In this document: positions 34,615 to 46,240 of the stretch, piece after piece
Position numbering within the stretch: the first letter of the stretch is position 1
Layout of the letters: each line of letters begins with the position of its first letter
Assembly (NCBI RefSeq): GCF_900104345.1
Contig: NZ_FNJN01000001.1
Location: 124,001 to 188,000 of the forward strand
Length of the DNA: 64,000 nucleotides
DNA from: Microbacterium testaceum StLB037
GTDB taxonomy: Bacteria > Actinomycetota > Actinomycetes > Actinomycetales > Microbacteriaceae
Reading direction: 5' to 3'
The notes under the pieces: generated by a model
Told to the model about the DNA's origin: nothing
Seen by the model: only the letters and a program-made list of their open reading frames with translations
Database searches by the model: none
Made by a program: the position numbers and the translations under genes

Positions 34615-36032
34615 GTGCGACGAAGGTAGTCGCGCAGGCTCACATGAGCATCCTTGAGCATGATCCCCGTTGCATGACTGGCGGAGAGATCCAACACGCT
34701 GTTCCTCGGACGTGGTGCGATGGGCGTCTGAGCCCCCGCGAAATACTCCTCGGTGCTCACTCCGGTGACCCGCTGAGGGTCATGTCCGGTCATCGCAAAG
34801 ACCTGCCGGGCTACGTCGAACCAGCTAGCGGATCCCCCGTCGCCGGTGACGTTATATCGGCCGAACGGGGCACCCGTGGTCACAAGTGCGCGGATGGCGG
34901 ATGCGATGTCATCGGTGAAGGTCAAACGACCAAATTGATCGTTGACGACTCGAGGGTCTACTCCCCGTTCAGCGAGCGATGCCATCGTGCGGACGAAGTT
35001 GTTCCCATCACCGATCACCCAGCTCGTACGGACGATGTAGTGGCGCGGAACCGAAGCGACGATCGCGTCACCCGCGGCCTTCGTCTGGCCGTAGACGCCC
35101 AGCGGCGAGACGGGATCATCGGTCGAGTACGCGCCGTCCTTCGTCCCGTCGAAGACGTAATCGCTGGAGACATGCACGAGGGTGATGCCGTTCTCGCTGG
35201 CTACGCGAGCCAGAGCGGCGACGGCGGTGACGTTCGCCGCCCAGGCCTCCGTCCGCCCCGCGGGAGTCTCGGCGGCGTCGACCTTCGTGTAGGCGGCGGC
35301 GTTGATGATGGCGCTGTAGTCGCGCCAGCGGCGCGCGTCATCCAGTCCGGCCGAGGTGAGGTCAAGATCCGCGCGAGTGGCGTACTCGATCCACGGATGT
35401 TCGCCGAACTCGTCGCGGAGGGCACGACCCAGCTGCCCGTTCGCGCCGGTGACGAGGATCTTCTTCGGCGGCATGGGGACCACCTCGGCGAGACGAGGGT
35501 GCGCCTTGTCCTTCGGGCTGATCTCGACGTCGGCGAGAGGGATGGGCCACTCGATGGCGGCCGTCTCGTCTGCGAGGTTGAGGAAGGTGTACGTCGCGTC
35601 GGGCGACCAGTGGTCGTTGACGAGGTACGTGTAGGCGGTGTCGACTTCGAGAGTCTGATACGAGTTGCCGACTCCACGAGGAACGAAGATGGCCGTCGAC
35701 GGGTCGAGCTCGGTCGTGAAGACGGCGCCGAAGCTCTCGCCTTCGCGGAGGTCGACCCAGGCGCCGAAGATGCGCCCGGTGGCCACGGAGACGTACTTGT
35801 CCCAAGGTTCGGCATGGATGCCGCGGGTGGTACCAACGGCATCATTGAAGGAAATGTTGTTCTGGACGGGGCCGAAGTCGGGCAGGTCGATGCCGGTCGC
35901 GGACATCTTCTCGCGCTGCCAGTTCTCTTTGAACCATCCGCGCGCATCCCCGTGCACCGGCAAGTCGAGGACGATGAGGCCGGGGATGGGCGTCTCGCGT
36001 ACCGCGAGAGCCTTGCCGAAAGCGATAGACAT
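34611..36032 (-). CDS. rmlCD: Fused dTDP-4-dehydrorhamnose 3,5-epimerase / dTDP-4-dehydrorhamnose reductase (RmlC-RmlD)
   Basis: A 473-residue fusion carrying out the last two steps of dTDP-L-rhamnose synthesis. Residues 1-185 are an RmlC-like cupin: ARGWFKENW, TRGIHAEPWDKYVSVATG with the catalytic His, GAWVDLREG and PRGVGNSYQTL. After a short linker, residue 192 onward is RmlD: KKILVTGANGQLGRAL, NAAAYTKVDAAE, SSDYVFDGTKDG and the YGQTKAAGD YxxxK pair. It starts 5 bp after rmlB and is followed by gtrA. The order matches the pathway after RmlB. The epimerase half looks complete, so this is a working fusion rather than a remnant. Confidence 0.92.
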   Translation of the reverse strand: MSIAFGKALAVRETPIPGLIVLDLPVHGDARGWFKENWQREKMSATGIDLPDFGPVQNNISFNDAVGTTRGIHAEPWDKYVSVATGRIFGAWVDLREGESFGAVFTTELDPSTAIFVPRGVGNSYQTLEVDTAYTYLVNDHWSPDATYTFLNLADETAAIEWPIPLADVEISPKDKAHPRLAEVVPMPPKKILVTGANGQLGRALRDEFGEHPWIEYATRADLDLTSAGLDDARRWRDYSAIINAAAYTKVDAAETPAGRTEAWAANVTAVAALARVASENGITLVHVSSDYVFDGTKDGAYSTDDPVSPLGVYGQTKAAGDAIVASVPRHYIVRTSWVIGDGNNFVRTMASLAERGVDPRVVNDQFGRLTFTDDIASAIRALVTTGAPFGRYNVTGDGGSASWFDVARQVFAMTGHDPQRVTGVSTEEYFAGAQTPIAPRPRNSVLDLSASHATGIMLKDAHVSLRDYLRRT

Positions 36033-36037
36033 CGACG

Positions 36038-37978
<1,941 letters not shown>

Positions 37979-37995
<17 letters not shown>

Positions 37996-39931
37996 TTCTG
38001 GCGGGTCTGACGGTCAGGACCTCGACGTCCGGCGCGTCAGCCCGACGGAGCGAGCCGTTGTCTACGCGGTTCGAGGCGCTGACCGGCTTGAAGGCACGTC
38101 GATTGTGGCGTTGCGGTCACTCCGCGCGATTGCCTCGATGCTCGTCGTGATCCATCCCGGTCCCCTTTCCTCCGTGTCGCGTGCGATGCTCGACGGGCTC
38201 GTGGACGAAATCATCGAGACAGAGGACGAAGAATTCTCCTCGGAGTCGTATCGAGCGGGCGTGGATCGTGTGCGGCATCGCGCGAGCGTTCGTGAGGTAG
38301 TGCTGACCGGCGATTCATGGTTCGGTCCGGTTGGCGACCTCGCCACGTTCTTCGAAGGTATGGCGGACGAAGAGGCGGACTTCTGGGATGTCCTCCCACC
38401 CGCGCCACCACGGGAGGCGTTCCCTGGCGAGGGTTTCGAGGCGGTTGTGGACCGCCCGTGGTTCCTCACCGTAGTCCGCAAGCATCTCCTCGACAGTCGG
38501 ACCTGGAACGAGTGGTGGGGTCGTGCGGTTGCGCCTGGCGAACGCGAACGCGCACTGGAAACTTTCTTCACCGCGGCCGGATTCGCGCATGCTCGGGCTT
38601 TCGAAACCACTTATCTGCACGCCAACGACCCGGGGCTTTTCGCCCCGGAAGATCTACTCGAGCTGGGTGTTCCGTTCGTAGATCGAGCGGTTTTCACCAG
38701 CTACCCCCCGTTCCTCGACCGCTTCGCGATCCTCGGTCAGGAGATCGCGGAGATGATGAGCCGACGGGGCTACTCTCTCGACATCCTTCTGGCGAGCTTG
38801 GCGAGTTCCGTCCCGCCAAAGGCGCTCAACACGAATCTCGGTCTGCTCTCCGTCATCCCTGATATCGCAATCGATCCGGACAGCGGATCAGCGCTGTCAA
38901 TCGCCGCCGTCGTTCACGTAAGCGATATGGACGAGATCGACGAGATCCTGAGAAGACTGCAGTTCTTGCCGTCCGGGGCTTCGGTGTTCGTGACGACCAC
39001 CGAGGGCGTCACCGCGGCGCGTCTTGAGAGACTTCTGGAATCGTGGGCGACAACGAACGGCCACACATACGAATTGCGCGTCACTCCGCAGAGTCCCGGC
39101 CGTGACATGGCGGACTTCTTCGTGGCCTGTCGAGACGTTATCCAGTCGGACCGATTCGACCTTGTGGTCAAGCTCCACATGCGTCGTGCGCCCTGGAAGA
39201 CGATGAACAGGTTGCGTTACTTCCGCCGGTACCAATTCGACAACCTGCTGAGCAGTCCTGGGTATGTGCGCAATCTGCTTGCACTTTTCGAGAAGGAGCC
39301 GCAGCTCGGCGTGGTCTTCCCTCCGATGGTTCATGTGGGCTACGCCACGATGGGTCGCGGGTGGGCCATGCTGCAGCCTCACGCGCAGCGGCTTGCCAAG
39401 CGCATGAAGATCACTGTTCCGCTCGACGCCGTGTCTCCCCTCGCCCCGTACGGCGGCATGTGGGTGGGGCGGCCCGAGGCATTCCGCACGCTTGCCCAGC
39501 ATCGCTGGACTTTCGGTGACTACGGCTGGAAGTCTGAACGCCGCTATGGTCACCTTCCCCACTTGCAAGAGCGGATGGTACCCGTGGCCGCGGGCCAGTC
39601 CGGGTACTACTGCCGTACGGTCCTGAATTTTGCGCACGCGGAGATCAGCTACACGGCGCTGGAGTACAAGGTCGATCAAATGTTCTCGACGACCCGGGGA
39701 TGGCCGGTCGAGCAAATCGGGTTCCTCCATCGGGCGGGCTACACCGGGTACGGGGGAACCGTTGCCCTCATCCGCATGTACGTCCGAACGAACCACCCGC
39801 GGGTAGCTGACGCGTTTCGTCCGGCCTATCGGCTGGCGCTCCGTGGCCACCGCGCGCTTTCGGCAGTCGGGCGCGTCGCCGAACGGTTCCGGAGACAGCG
39901 TGGCGACGACGAAAGAGAGACAACGACGTGA
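37979..39931 (+). CDS. RgpF-like rhamnan synthesis protein, divergent copy
   Basis: A protein of about 650 residues whose C-terminal half matches the rhamnan synthesis F family: [60 protein letters not shown] and [10 protein letters not shown]. These align closely with the gene that follows. Its N-terminal half is much less like RgpF: where the second copy reads NEGYDIWGYKHGL, this one reads [13 protein letters not shown]. The N-terminal sugar-transfer lobe may thus have changed function. ATG 37979 is chosen; a TTG at 37973 would add two residues. It overlaps rmlA by 17 nt and the next gene by 4 nt. Confidence 0.82.
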
Positions 39932-41859
39932 AGACAGCCGAGCTGATCGGTGACTGGACGCGTCCGGCCGACCTCTTCCCCGATGACGGCAAGAGACTGC
40001 TCATCTACGTCGTCTTCGACCGCCGGGGCGAGGTCGGTGACTTCGTGGTCTACGCGCTGGAGCACTTCCGTGCTTTCTGCGACGAGATCGTCGTGGTCTC
40101 CAACGGCCCGCTCACCGTACAGGGGCGTGAGCGCCTGGAGGCGGTCGGGGACGTCGTCTTGGAGCGGCCGAACGAGGGCTACGACATCTGGGGCTACAAG
40201 CACGGTCTGGATGCGGTCGGAGACCGCGTCGCCGAGTTCGACGAGTTGCTCCTCGTCAATGACACGTGGTTCGGCCCGATCCGGCCCTTCGGCCCGATCT
40301 TTGACCGTATGAACGCGCACCCGCTTCACTTCTGGGGCATGACGGATCACCTGCGCGTGGAGCCGCACCCCTTCACGTCCGAATCCGACTACCTGCCGTA
40401 CCACCTGCAGTCCTACTGGGTGGCGGTGCGGCGTCGGATGTTCGAATCGCCCGAGTGGGAAGCATACTGGCGCGACCTTCCGGCAATGACGACCTACTCC
40501 GATGCCGTCACGAAACACGAGGGCGTATTCACGGAGCATTTCACCCAGCTCGGCTTCTCGGGCGAGGTCGCCTTCCCGACGCTGACGGACAAGATCGAGA
40601 ATCACGCCGTGCTCTATGCGGAGCAGCTGATCGACGCGGGCTGCCCCACGCTCAAGCGTCGTCCGTTCTTTCAGTGGCCGGTGTACCTGGATAGAGTCGC
40701 CGTCGTCGGAAAGTGGACGCTCGAGGCGGCCGAGCGCAACGGCTACCCGGTCGAGATGATCTTCGACGATCTCGCGCGCAACGTCGAGCCACGCGTACTC
40801 AATGCCGATGCAGCCCTGCTGCGCGTCCTCTCTCCGACCGACGACGGGTACGACCCGTCGCGGCCGTTGCGTACGGCGGTCATGGCACACATCTTCTACG
40901 TCGAGATGACCGATGAGATCATCGATAGGGCTCTGTTCCTGCCCGGTCCGGTCGATCTCATCGTGACGACCCCGGATGCCGAGCGAGCCCGGGCGATCGA
41001 GGACATCATCGCGCGACGAGAGTTGCCTGGTCATTCGGAGGTGCGCGTCGTCGCGTCGAACAACGGCCGCGACCAGGCCGCATTCCTGATCGGCTGTCGG
41101 GACATCCTGCTCTCGGATCGATACGAGCTGATCGTGAAGATCCATTCCAAGAAGACCCCCCAGGACGGCGCGAACGTCGGACGGCACTTCCGGCGGCACC
41201 AGTTCGAGAATCTGCTCGCTGGCCCCCACGAGGCCGCGAATGTCGTGGCCCTGTTCCAACAGCAGCCCGGGCTCGGCCTCGCCTTCCCCCCCACGGTGCA
41301 CCTCGGGCACCCGACCATGGGCCACGGGTGGTGGGCCAACCGTCCGGGCGTCGAAGAACTCTGCGCGAAGCTCGGCGTCCGCGTCCCTCTAGACGAAGTA
41401 TCTCCGCTCGCCCCGTTCGGTTCGATGTTCTTCGCCCGCCCTGAGGCTCTTCGTCTCCTCGCCGAGCAGGAGTGGACCTACGACCAGTTCGGCGGGCCCG
41501 AGGCTTACATCGACGGCAGCCTCGCGCATGTGCTCGAGAGGATGCCGGTGTACGCGGCGGGCGAGCTCGGGTACCACTCGATGACGATCGCGACCCCCGC
41601 GTATTTGGCGAAGAGCTACACGGCATTCGATTACAACCTCGACCAGATGTCGGTGACCATGCCGGAGGACACCCAGCACCAGATCACGTTCCTCCGGAGC
41701 GCGGGCTACATCGGGTGGGGACGGTTCCGGGACTTCGTGGACATGTGGGTGCGCCTGCATCGCCCGGGCGCCGCGGAAAAGGTGGAACGCGGCTTCGCGA
41801 GAACCGAGCGGATGCGCGGTCTGCTCTGGCGAGCGCGCCGTCGTATCCGCCGTGGGTGA
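39928..41859 (+). CDS. RgpF-like rhamnan synthesis protein
   Basis: A 643-residue protein of the rhamnan synthesis F family, members of which help build rhamnose-containing wall polysaccharides at the cytoplasmic membrane. N-terminal LLIYVVFDRRGEVGDFVVYA and VVVSNGPL, the ERPNEGYDIWGYKHGLDAV motif, VNDTWFGPIRPFGPIF, and the C-terminal NNGRDQAAFLIGCRDILLSD and VKIHSKKTP all fit the family. The GTG at 39928 overlaps the preceding paralogue by 4 nt. Location beside rmlA and just before an ABC exporter supports a role in a rhamnose-rich glycan. Confidence 0.88.
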   Translation: MKTAELIGDWTRPADLFPDDGKRLLIYVVFDRRGEVGDFVVYALEHFRAFCDEIVVVSNGPLTVQGRERLEAVGDVVLERPNEGYDIWGYKHGLDAVGDRVAEFDELLLVNDTWFGPIRPFGPIFDRMNAHPLHFWGMTDHLRVEPHPFTSESDYLPYHLQSYWVAVRRRMFESPEWEAYWRDLPAMTTYSDAVTKHEGVFTEHFTQLGFSGEVAFPTLTDKIENHAVLYAEQLIDAGCPTLKRRPFFQWPVYLDRVAVVGKWTLEAAERNGYPVEMIFDDLARNVEPRVLNADAALLRVLSPTDDGYDPSRPLRTAVMAHIFYVEMTDEIIDRALFLPGPVDLIVTTPDAERARAIEDIIARRELPGHSEVRVVASNNGRDQAAFLIGCRDILLSDRYELIVKIHSKKTPQDGANVGRHFRRHQFENLLAGPHEAANVVALFQQQPGLGLAFPPTVHLGHPTMGHGWWANRPGVEELCAKLGVRVPLDEVSPLAPFGSMFFARPEALRLLAEQEWTYDQFGGPEAYIDGSLAHVLERMPVYAAGELGYHSMTIATPAYLAKSYTAFDYNLDQMSVTMPEDTQHQITFLRSAGYIGWGRFRDFVDMWVRLHRPGAAEKVERGFARTERMRGLLWRARRRIRRG

Positions 41860-41887
41860 ATCCAGACGTCGCGCAGGAACGCACCAG

Positions 41888-41893
41888 TAGAAT
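41888..41893 (+). promoter_or_regulatory. -10 box of the ABC exporter genes
   Basis: TAGAAT is followed by 8 nt and the ATG at 41902. Confidence 0.55.
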
Positions 41894-41901
41894 CGGACCT
41901 C

Positions 41902-42822
41902 ATGGCCAGTCCTTCACCCGCCGCGAACAACGCGCGCTTCACACGCCTCGCGGAGATGCCGATGCGCTCCGTCGGCGTGACCCCCGGCCTGGGGCTCGCC
42001 TCCCTGTGGACCACCCTTCGCGACATCTTCGCCCGCCGTGAGATGCTCGACCTCCTTGTGAAACGTGACGTCAAGGCTCGCTACAAGGACTCTGCGCTGG
42101 GCTTTGTCTGGGCGCTGATCCGCCCATTGATCCTCCTTGGTATCTATTTCGTCGTCCTCGGCCAGTTCCTCGGGGCGGCGAAGGGCATCCCGGATTTCGC
42201 GATCTTCATCTTCACCGGCCTCACCGCGATGAGTCTTTTCCAAGAGATCGCCGTCGGCGGCACGGGCTCGATCATCGCCAACGGCGGTGTCGTGAAGAAG
42301 GTCTACATGCCGCGCGAGATCTTTCCTCTCGCCGCAACAGGGTCGGCAATCTTCAACTTTGTGATCCAGCTCGGCGTCCTGCTGGTCGCGACGATCATCG
42401 CCGCCAAGCCTCCGCTGCACTGGGAGATCGTCTACGCAATCCCTTCGCTTGTGCTGATCCTCGTCTATGGGCTGGCGTTCGCATTCTTCTTCTCCGCGGT
42501 CAATGTGTACCTGCGAGATGTTCAATACCTCGTTGAGGTGGTGACGATGCTCTTGATGTGGCTGTCGCCGGTGCTATACGCCTGGCAGATGGCACGACAG
42601 ATCATCAACAATCCCGTGCTCCTCGAGGTTTACACCAACAACCCTCTGACACTCGCTGTGCTCGGTTTCCAGCGTGCCTTCTGGGTCGCGGGGGACACGC
42701 TCGCGCAGCCGGCTCACCTCGTGCTGCGAATGGGCGTCGCCCTGCTCGTCGGCTTGGTGCTGCTGGTGCTGAGCCACCGCGTCTTCGTCCGCCTGCAGGG
42801 CAACTTCGCCCAGGAACTGTGA
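41902..42822 (+). CDS. wzm: ABC-2 type polysaccharide exporter permease
   Basis: A 306-residue membrane protein with six hydrophobic segments. LLVKRDVKARYKDSALGFVW just before the first segment is the amphipathic entry helix conserved in Wzm/TagG permeases. VKKVYMPREIFPLAA lies in the cytoplasmic loop. The C-terminal half has MWLSPVLYAWQM, the typical aromatic kink. It would carry a lipid-linked glycan across the membrane with the ATPase encoded next, whose start overlaps its stop by 4 nt. The most likely cargo is the rhamnose-containing polymer made by the preceding genes. Confidence 0.93.
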   Translation: MASPSPAANNARFTRLAEMPMRSVGVTPGLGLASLWTTLRDIFARREMLDLLVKRDVKARYKDSALGFVWALIRPLILLGIYFVVLGQFLGAAKGIPDFAIFIFTGLTAMSLFQEIAVGGTGSIIANGGVVKKVYMPREIFPLAATGSAIFNFVIQLGVLLVATIIAAKPPLHWEIVYAIPSLVLILVYGLAFAFFFSAVNVYLRDVQYLVEVVTMLLMWLSPVLYAWQMARQIINNPVLLEVYTNNPLTLAVLGFQRAFWVAGDTLAQPAHLVLRMGVALLVGLVLLVLSHRVFVRLQGNFAQEL

Positions 42823-44036
42823 CCCTCATGGCCTTCGACCTCGCTCCCGCTGCCGCGCGCCCGGAAGTCATCCGACTGACGGACGTCTCGAAGCGCTTCG
42901 TCGTCCGCAAGGACACCTCGATCAAGGAACGCATCGTCACGCTCGGCCGAGCCGGTCGGCGCCATCGCCAGAATTTCTGGGCGCTGAGCGACGTGAGCCT
43001 CGATATCCGAGCCGGGAACACCATCGGTCTCATCGGGCACAACGGCTCGGGCAAGAGCACCCTCCTCAAGGTCATCGGCGGGATCATCCAGCCCACTTCG
43101 GGCGAGGTCCTCCAGCGGGGACGCGTGGCGGCCCTCATCGAGCTCGGCGCAGGATTCCACCCCGACCTGACCGGCCGAGAGAACGTTTACCTCAACGCTT
43201 CGGTGCTGGGCCTCAGCCGTGAGGAGACCCGCGCCAGCTTCGATGACATCCTCGATTTCTCGGGTGTGGGCGACTTCATCGACACCCAGGTCAAGTTCTA
43301 CAGCTCGGGCATGTTCGTGCGGCTCGCGTTCGCCATCGCGGTTCACACCGATCCCGACATCCTGCTCGTCGACGAGGTCCTGGCCGTCGGCGACGAGCAG
43401 TTCCAGCGGAAGTGTCTCGACAAGATCAAAGAGTTCCAGAGTCAGGGGCGGACGATCATCATCGTGTCGCACGCGCTCGACCAGATCGAAGAGCTCTGCG
43501 ACCGGGTCATCCTCATGGATAAGGGCCGCGTAGCTTTCGATGGGCTGGCGGACGCGGCTGTCGAACGGTTCCGGGAGTTGCTCGAGGAAGGATCGGGCAA
43601 AGTCGCTGCGCGGCCCGACCAGGTTCTTCGCGCCGCCGAGATCGTCTCCGTCGAGGTGCGGGGAGCCGACGGCGAACGAGTCGGTGACCTTCAGACGGGT
43701 GAGTCGTTCCGCGTCGCCGTGACCGTTCGCGGCCTGCGGCGACTCGACGAGTGGGCCCTCGGCTTCAGCATCGACACCGCCTCGGGGGTCTTGGCCCTCG
43801 CCTCGAACACGAGCATGCTGGGCGCGACCGTGCCACCGCTCCGCGAGGGAGAGACGGTGACGGTCGAGATCGATGTCGACAGTGCGCACTTCAACCCGGG
43901 CAGCTACTGGGTCAACGCCAACCTCCACGGCATCAGCGAGTCAACCTCCCACGCGTTGACGCAGGGGGCCGAGTTCACCGTGCACGGTCGTTCCGACTCT
44001 CTCGGGTCGGTGCCGGCCGAGGTGCGTTTCCGCTGA
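42819..44036 (+). CDS. wzt: ABC-type polysaccharide exporter ATPase with C-terminal substrate-recognition domain
   Basis: A 405-residue ATPase. GHNGSGKST is Walker A, VKFYSSGMFVRLAFA the signature region, ILLVDEVLAVGD Walker B, and IIIVSHALDQIEELCD the switch His. AALIELGAGFHPDLTGRENV is typical of Wzt/TagH. From about residue 270 a beta-sandwich follows, as in Wzt proteins that read a cap on the O-antigen non-reducing end, so the polymer may be recognised by a terminal modification. GTG 42819 gives the 4-nt overlap seen throughout the window; ATG 42828 is an alternative, three codons later. Confidence 0.92.
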   Translation: MTLMAFDLAPAAARPEVIRLTDVSKRFVVRKDTSIKERIVTLGRAGRRHRQNFWALSDVSLDIRAGNTIGLIGHNGSGKSTLLKVIGGIIQPTSGEVLQRGRVAALIELGAGFHPDLTGRENVYLNASVLGLSREETRASFDDILDFSGVGDFIDTQVKFYSSGMFVRLAFAIAVHTDPDILLVDEVLAVGDEQFQRKCLDKIKEFQSQGRTIIIVSHALDQIEELCDRVILMDKGRVAFDGLADAAVERFRELLEEGSGKVAARPDQVLRAAEIVSVEVRGADGERVGDLQTGESFRVAVTVRGLRRLDEWALGFSIDTASGVLALASNTSMLGATVPPLREGETVTVEIDVDSAHFNPGSYWVNANLHGISESTSHALTQGAEFTVHGRSDSLGSVPAEVRFR

Positions 44037-44106
44037 ACCGACCCCGCGTCCGGTCGGACGTCGGTGCGGCCGTCGGCACGCCGCAAATGCGGGAGGTGTC
44101 GCGACG

Positions 44107-45069
44107 TCAGTCCCGCGCGGCCCAATACCCCTCGCCGCGCATGCGCAGCGAGAGGCGAAGATCGATCGAGGAATCGACCGCGTCGAGGGGCAGCGTGACG
44201 CGCTGTGCCAGTGCGCCCCTCCGCCACCCTTCCCATCGGCCGACGAGCGATACGGCATCGCGGCGCAGGACGAGACGCGCGCCGGTGACGATCGCCTCGA
44301 CGAGGAGCGCTCGCAGCCCCCAGCGCGAGCGCAGCACCCCGTACTTGCGCAGAAGATAGCCACGCGCAAACCCGGACAGACGGCGCTGACGCGCGGATTC
44401 CCTGCCGGCGCTGGCGCCGCCGAGGTGCACGCCCGACGGCTCGGGCATCGCGACGCACGACCATCCGGCTGCGCGAAGGCGGAACGCCAGGTCGAGTTCC
44501 TCGCCGTACATGAAGATGTTCGTGTCGAACAGACCGACCTCGTCGAGGGCCGCGCGACGATATACCGCCACGGCGCCGTAAGGTCCGAGGACGGGCGGGT
44601 GCTCGGCATCCGCTTTCGAGAGCTCCGCACCGTGGAACCGGACGAAGCCCGCCCCCGTCACATCGGCCACGATGCCGTAGGAGTCGACGGTGCCGTCGGG
44701 GGCGAGAAGCAGGGTCGCGGCGCTCCCGACATGGGATGCCGGGTCATCGGGGAGAGCGCCGAGGGCCGCGGCGACGGCGTCAGGTTGGAGGACGACATCG
44801 CTGTTCACGAGCATGACGAGGCGACCATCACCCGCGGCCATCCCGACGTTGCACGTCCGAGCGAATCCGAGATTCACCTCGTTGCGGAGCAGAGTGACGT
44901 CGGGGAACTCCGCGCTGATCTGGTCCGCCGTGTCGTCGGGTGACAGGTCGTCCACCACGATGACGTGCGCCGGAACGCTCTGCGCGAGGGCGGCACGGAT
45001 GCACGACCGCACGAATTCCCATCCCCCGTGGACGGGGATGACGAGATCGACCTGGGGAGCAGCGGTCAT
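44107..45069 (-). CDS. GT2 glycosyltransferase, rhamnosyltransferase-like
   Basis: A 320-residue GT-A enzyme resembling WbbL/RfbF-like rhamnosyltransferases. VDLVIPVHGGWEFVRSCI opens it, VIVVDDLSPDDTA is the nucleotide loop, RNEVNLGFARTCNVGM the family hallmark, LVNSDVVLQPDA the metal site and MYGEELDLAFRLRAAG the catalytic segment. ATG 45069 follows GGAAGG. It is monocistronic and divergent from another GT2. The last 100 residues hold basic helices that could bind the membrane. Given the rml genes nearby, dTDP-rhamnose is a likely donor, but this is inference. Confidence 0.88.
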   Translation of the reverse strand: MTAAPQVDLVIPVHGGWEFVRSCIRAALAQSVPAHVIVVDDLSPDDTADQISAEFPDVTLLRNEVNLGFARTCNVGMAAGDGRLVMLVNSDVVLQPDAVAAALGALPDDPASHVGSAATLLLAPDGTVDSYGIVADVTGAGFVRFHGAELSKADAEHPPVLGPYGAVAVYRRAALDEVGLFDTNIFMYGEELDLAFRLRAAGWSCVAMPEPSGVHLGGASAGRESARQRRLSGFARGYLLRKYGVLRSRWGLRALLVEAIVTGARLVLRRDAVSLVGRWEGWRRGALAQRVTLPLDAVDSSIDLRLSLRMRGEGYWAARD

Positions 45070-45193
45070 AACTGGTCGGCCTTCCGGTGGGGGAGAACAT
45101 CCGGCCGCCGGGCGCAGTCGCACGGAGTGTCGCGACGCCGACGGAGGCGGAAGGCCCAGTTTAGTCGCGGACGTCCTCCGCCTCAGCGGTCGA

Positions 45194-45199
45194 TAGCAT
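45194..45199 (+). promoter_or_regulatory. -10 box of the 45.2-kb GT2 gene
   Basis: TAGCAT lies 27 nt before the ATG at 45227, giving a leader of about 20 nt without an obvious ribosome binding site. Confidence 0.4.
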
Positions 45200-45226
45200 G
45201 GACAGGTCCTCCCGACGCTCTTCGCC

Positions 45227-46222
45227 ATGACTGAACCCGAATCCGCCCCCGCTCCCGGCTACGTCGTGCTCGCAGCGTACCGACCGCCTGAGGAGCTCTT
45301 CACCCGTCAGCTCCGCTCCATTCAGGCGCAGACGCTCTCGGACTTCCGGTGCGTCATCGTCGCGGACGGCGGTGCCGACGACGTTCGGGCCACGATGCGG
45401 CAGGCGGTCGGAGACGACGAACGCTTCGAGATCGCCGGTTTCGATGAACGCGTCGGTTTCTACGCGAACTTCGAACGCGGCCTCGCCCAGGTTCCCGCCG
45501 ATGCCCCCTGGGTCGCTCTGAGCGATCAAGACGACGAATGGATGCCGGACAAGCTCGCCGTCCTGGTCCCGGCCCTCGATCACGCGGCTCTGGTCAGCGG
45601 CCAAGCGCGCGTGGTGACGTATCCCGACGGGGTCGTGGTGGCGGCATCCACTCATCGACGATCGGTGTCCGCTCCGGCCCTCGTCCTCGAGAACCAATTT
45701 TCGGGAGCGCTCTGCGTGTTCCGTGGATCGTTGCTGCAGACGGCGCTGCCGTTCCCGCGTTACCACGGGCCCGCGCAGGTGCACGACCACTGGCTCGCCG
45801 TCTGCGCCGCGGTCACGGGGGGCCTCGGTGTGGTCGATCGGGTGGTGCAGGACTATGTCCAGCATTCCTCGAACGTGCTCGGCGAGGCGGATGCCGCTCG
45901 CCTCGGGTGGCGGCAGACGCTGCGCCGTCGGCGCGATGCCGTTCGGGCCGAGACCGACGCGCGCGGTCTGCGCGCCGTCGCGCGGTCGCTGTACACGGTG
46001 AACGCGGGGTGGGCCGAAGCGATGGTCGACACGGTGGCCGCGCGCGTCGACGACGAACGGGCACTCCGGCTCGCGGCCGCCTTCGGTGCGCGTCGACGAC
46101 GCGGACGCACTCTGCGCACGGTGGTTGCCGGGGCGCGGCGCGGCGAGATCAGTCTTCGGACCGCCGTCGTGCACCTCGTCGGTCGTACGGCGTGGACCCT
46201 CACCGGGGGACGGCGTAGCTGA
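45227..46222 (+). CDS. GT2 glycosyltransferase
   Basis: A 331-residue GT-A enzyme. YVVLAAYRPPEELFTRQLRS, VIVADGGADDVRA, ERVGFYANFERGLAQV and ALSDQDDEWMPDKLA are the successive GT2 motifs; the SDQDDEW metal site is characteristic of enzymes like WcaA/RfbG-type rhamnosyl- or glucosyltransferases. The catalytic region is VHDHWLAVCAAV. The C-terminal third is Arg/Ala-rich and helical. It is convergent with the flippase gene (18-bp gap) and has its own promoter. Its substrate cannot be deduced. Confidence 0.88.
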   Translation: MTEPESAPAPGYVVLAAYRPPEELFTRQLRSIQAQTLSDFRCVIVADGGADDVRATMRQAVGDDERFEIAGFDERVGFYANFERGLAQVPADAPWVALSDQDDEWMPDKLAVLVPALDHAALVSGQARVVTYPDGVVVAASTHRRSVSAPALVLENQFSGALCVFRGSLLQTALPFPRYHGPAQVHDHWLAVCAAVTGGLGVVDRVVQDYVQHSSNVLGEADAARLGWRQTLRRRRDAVRAETDARGLRAVARSLYTVNAGWAEAMVDTVAARVDDERALRLAAAFGARRRRGRTLRTVVAGARRGEISLRTAVVHLVGRTAWTLTGGRRS

Positions 46223-46240
46223 GCCCCGGCGGTCCGGGTC

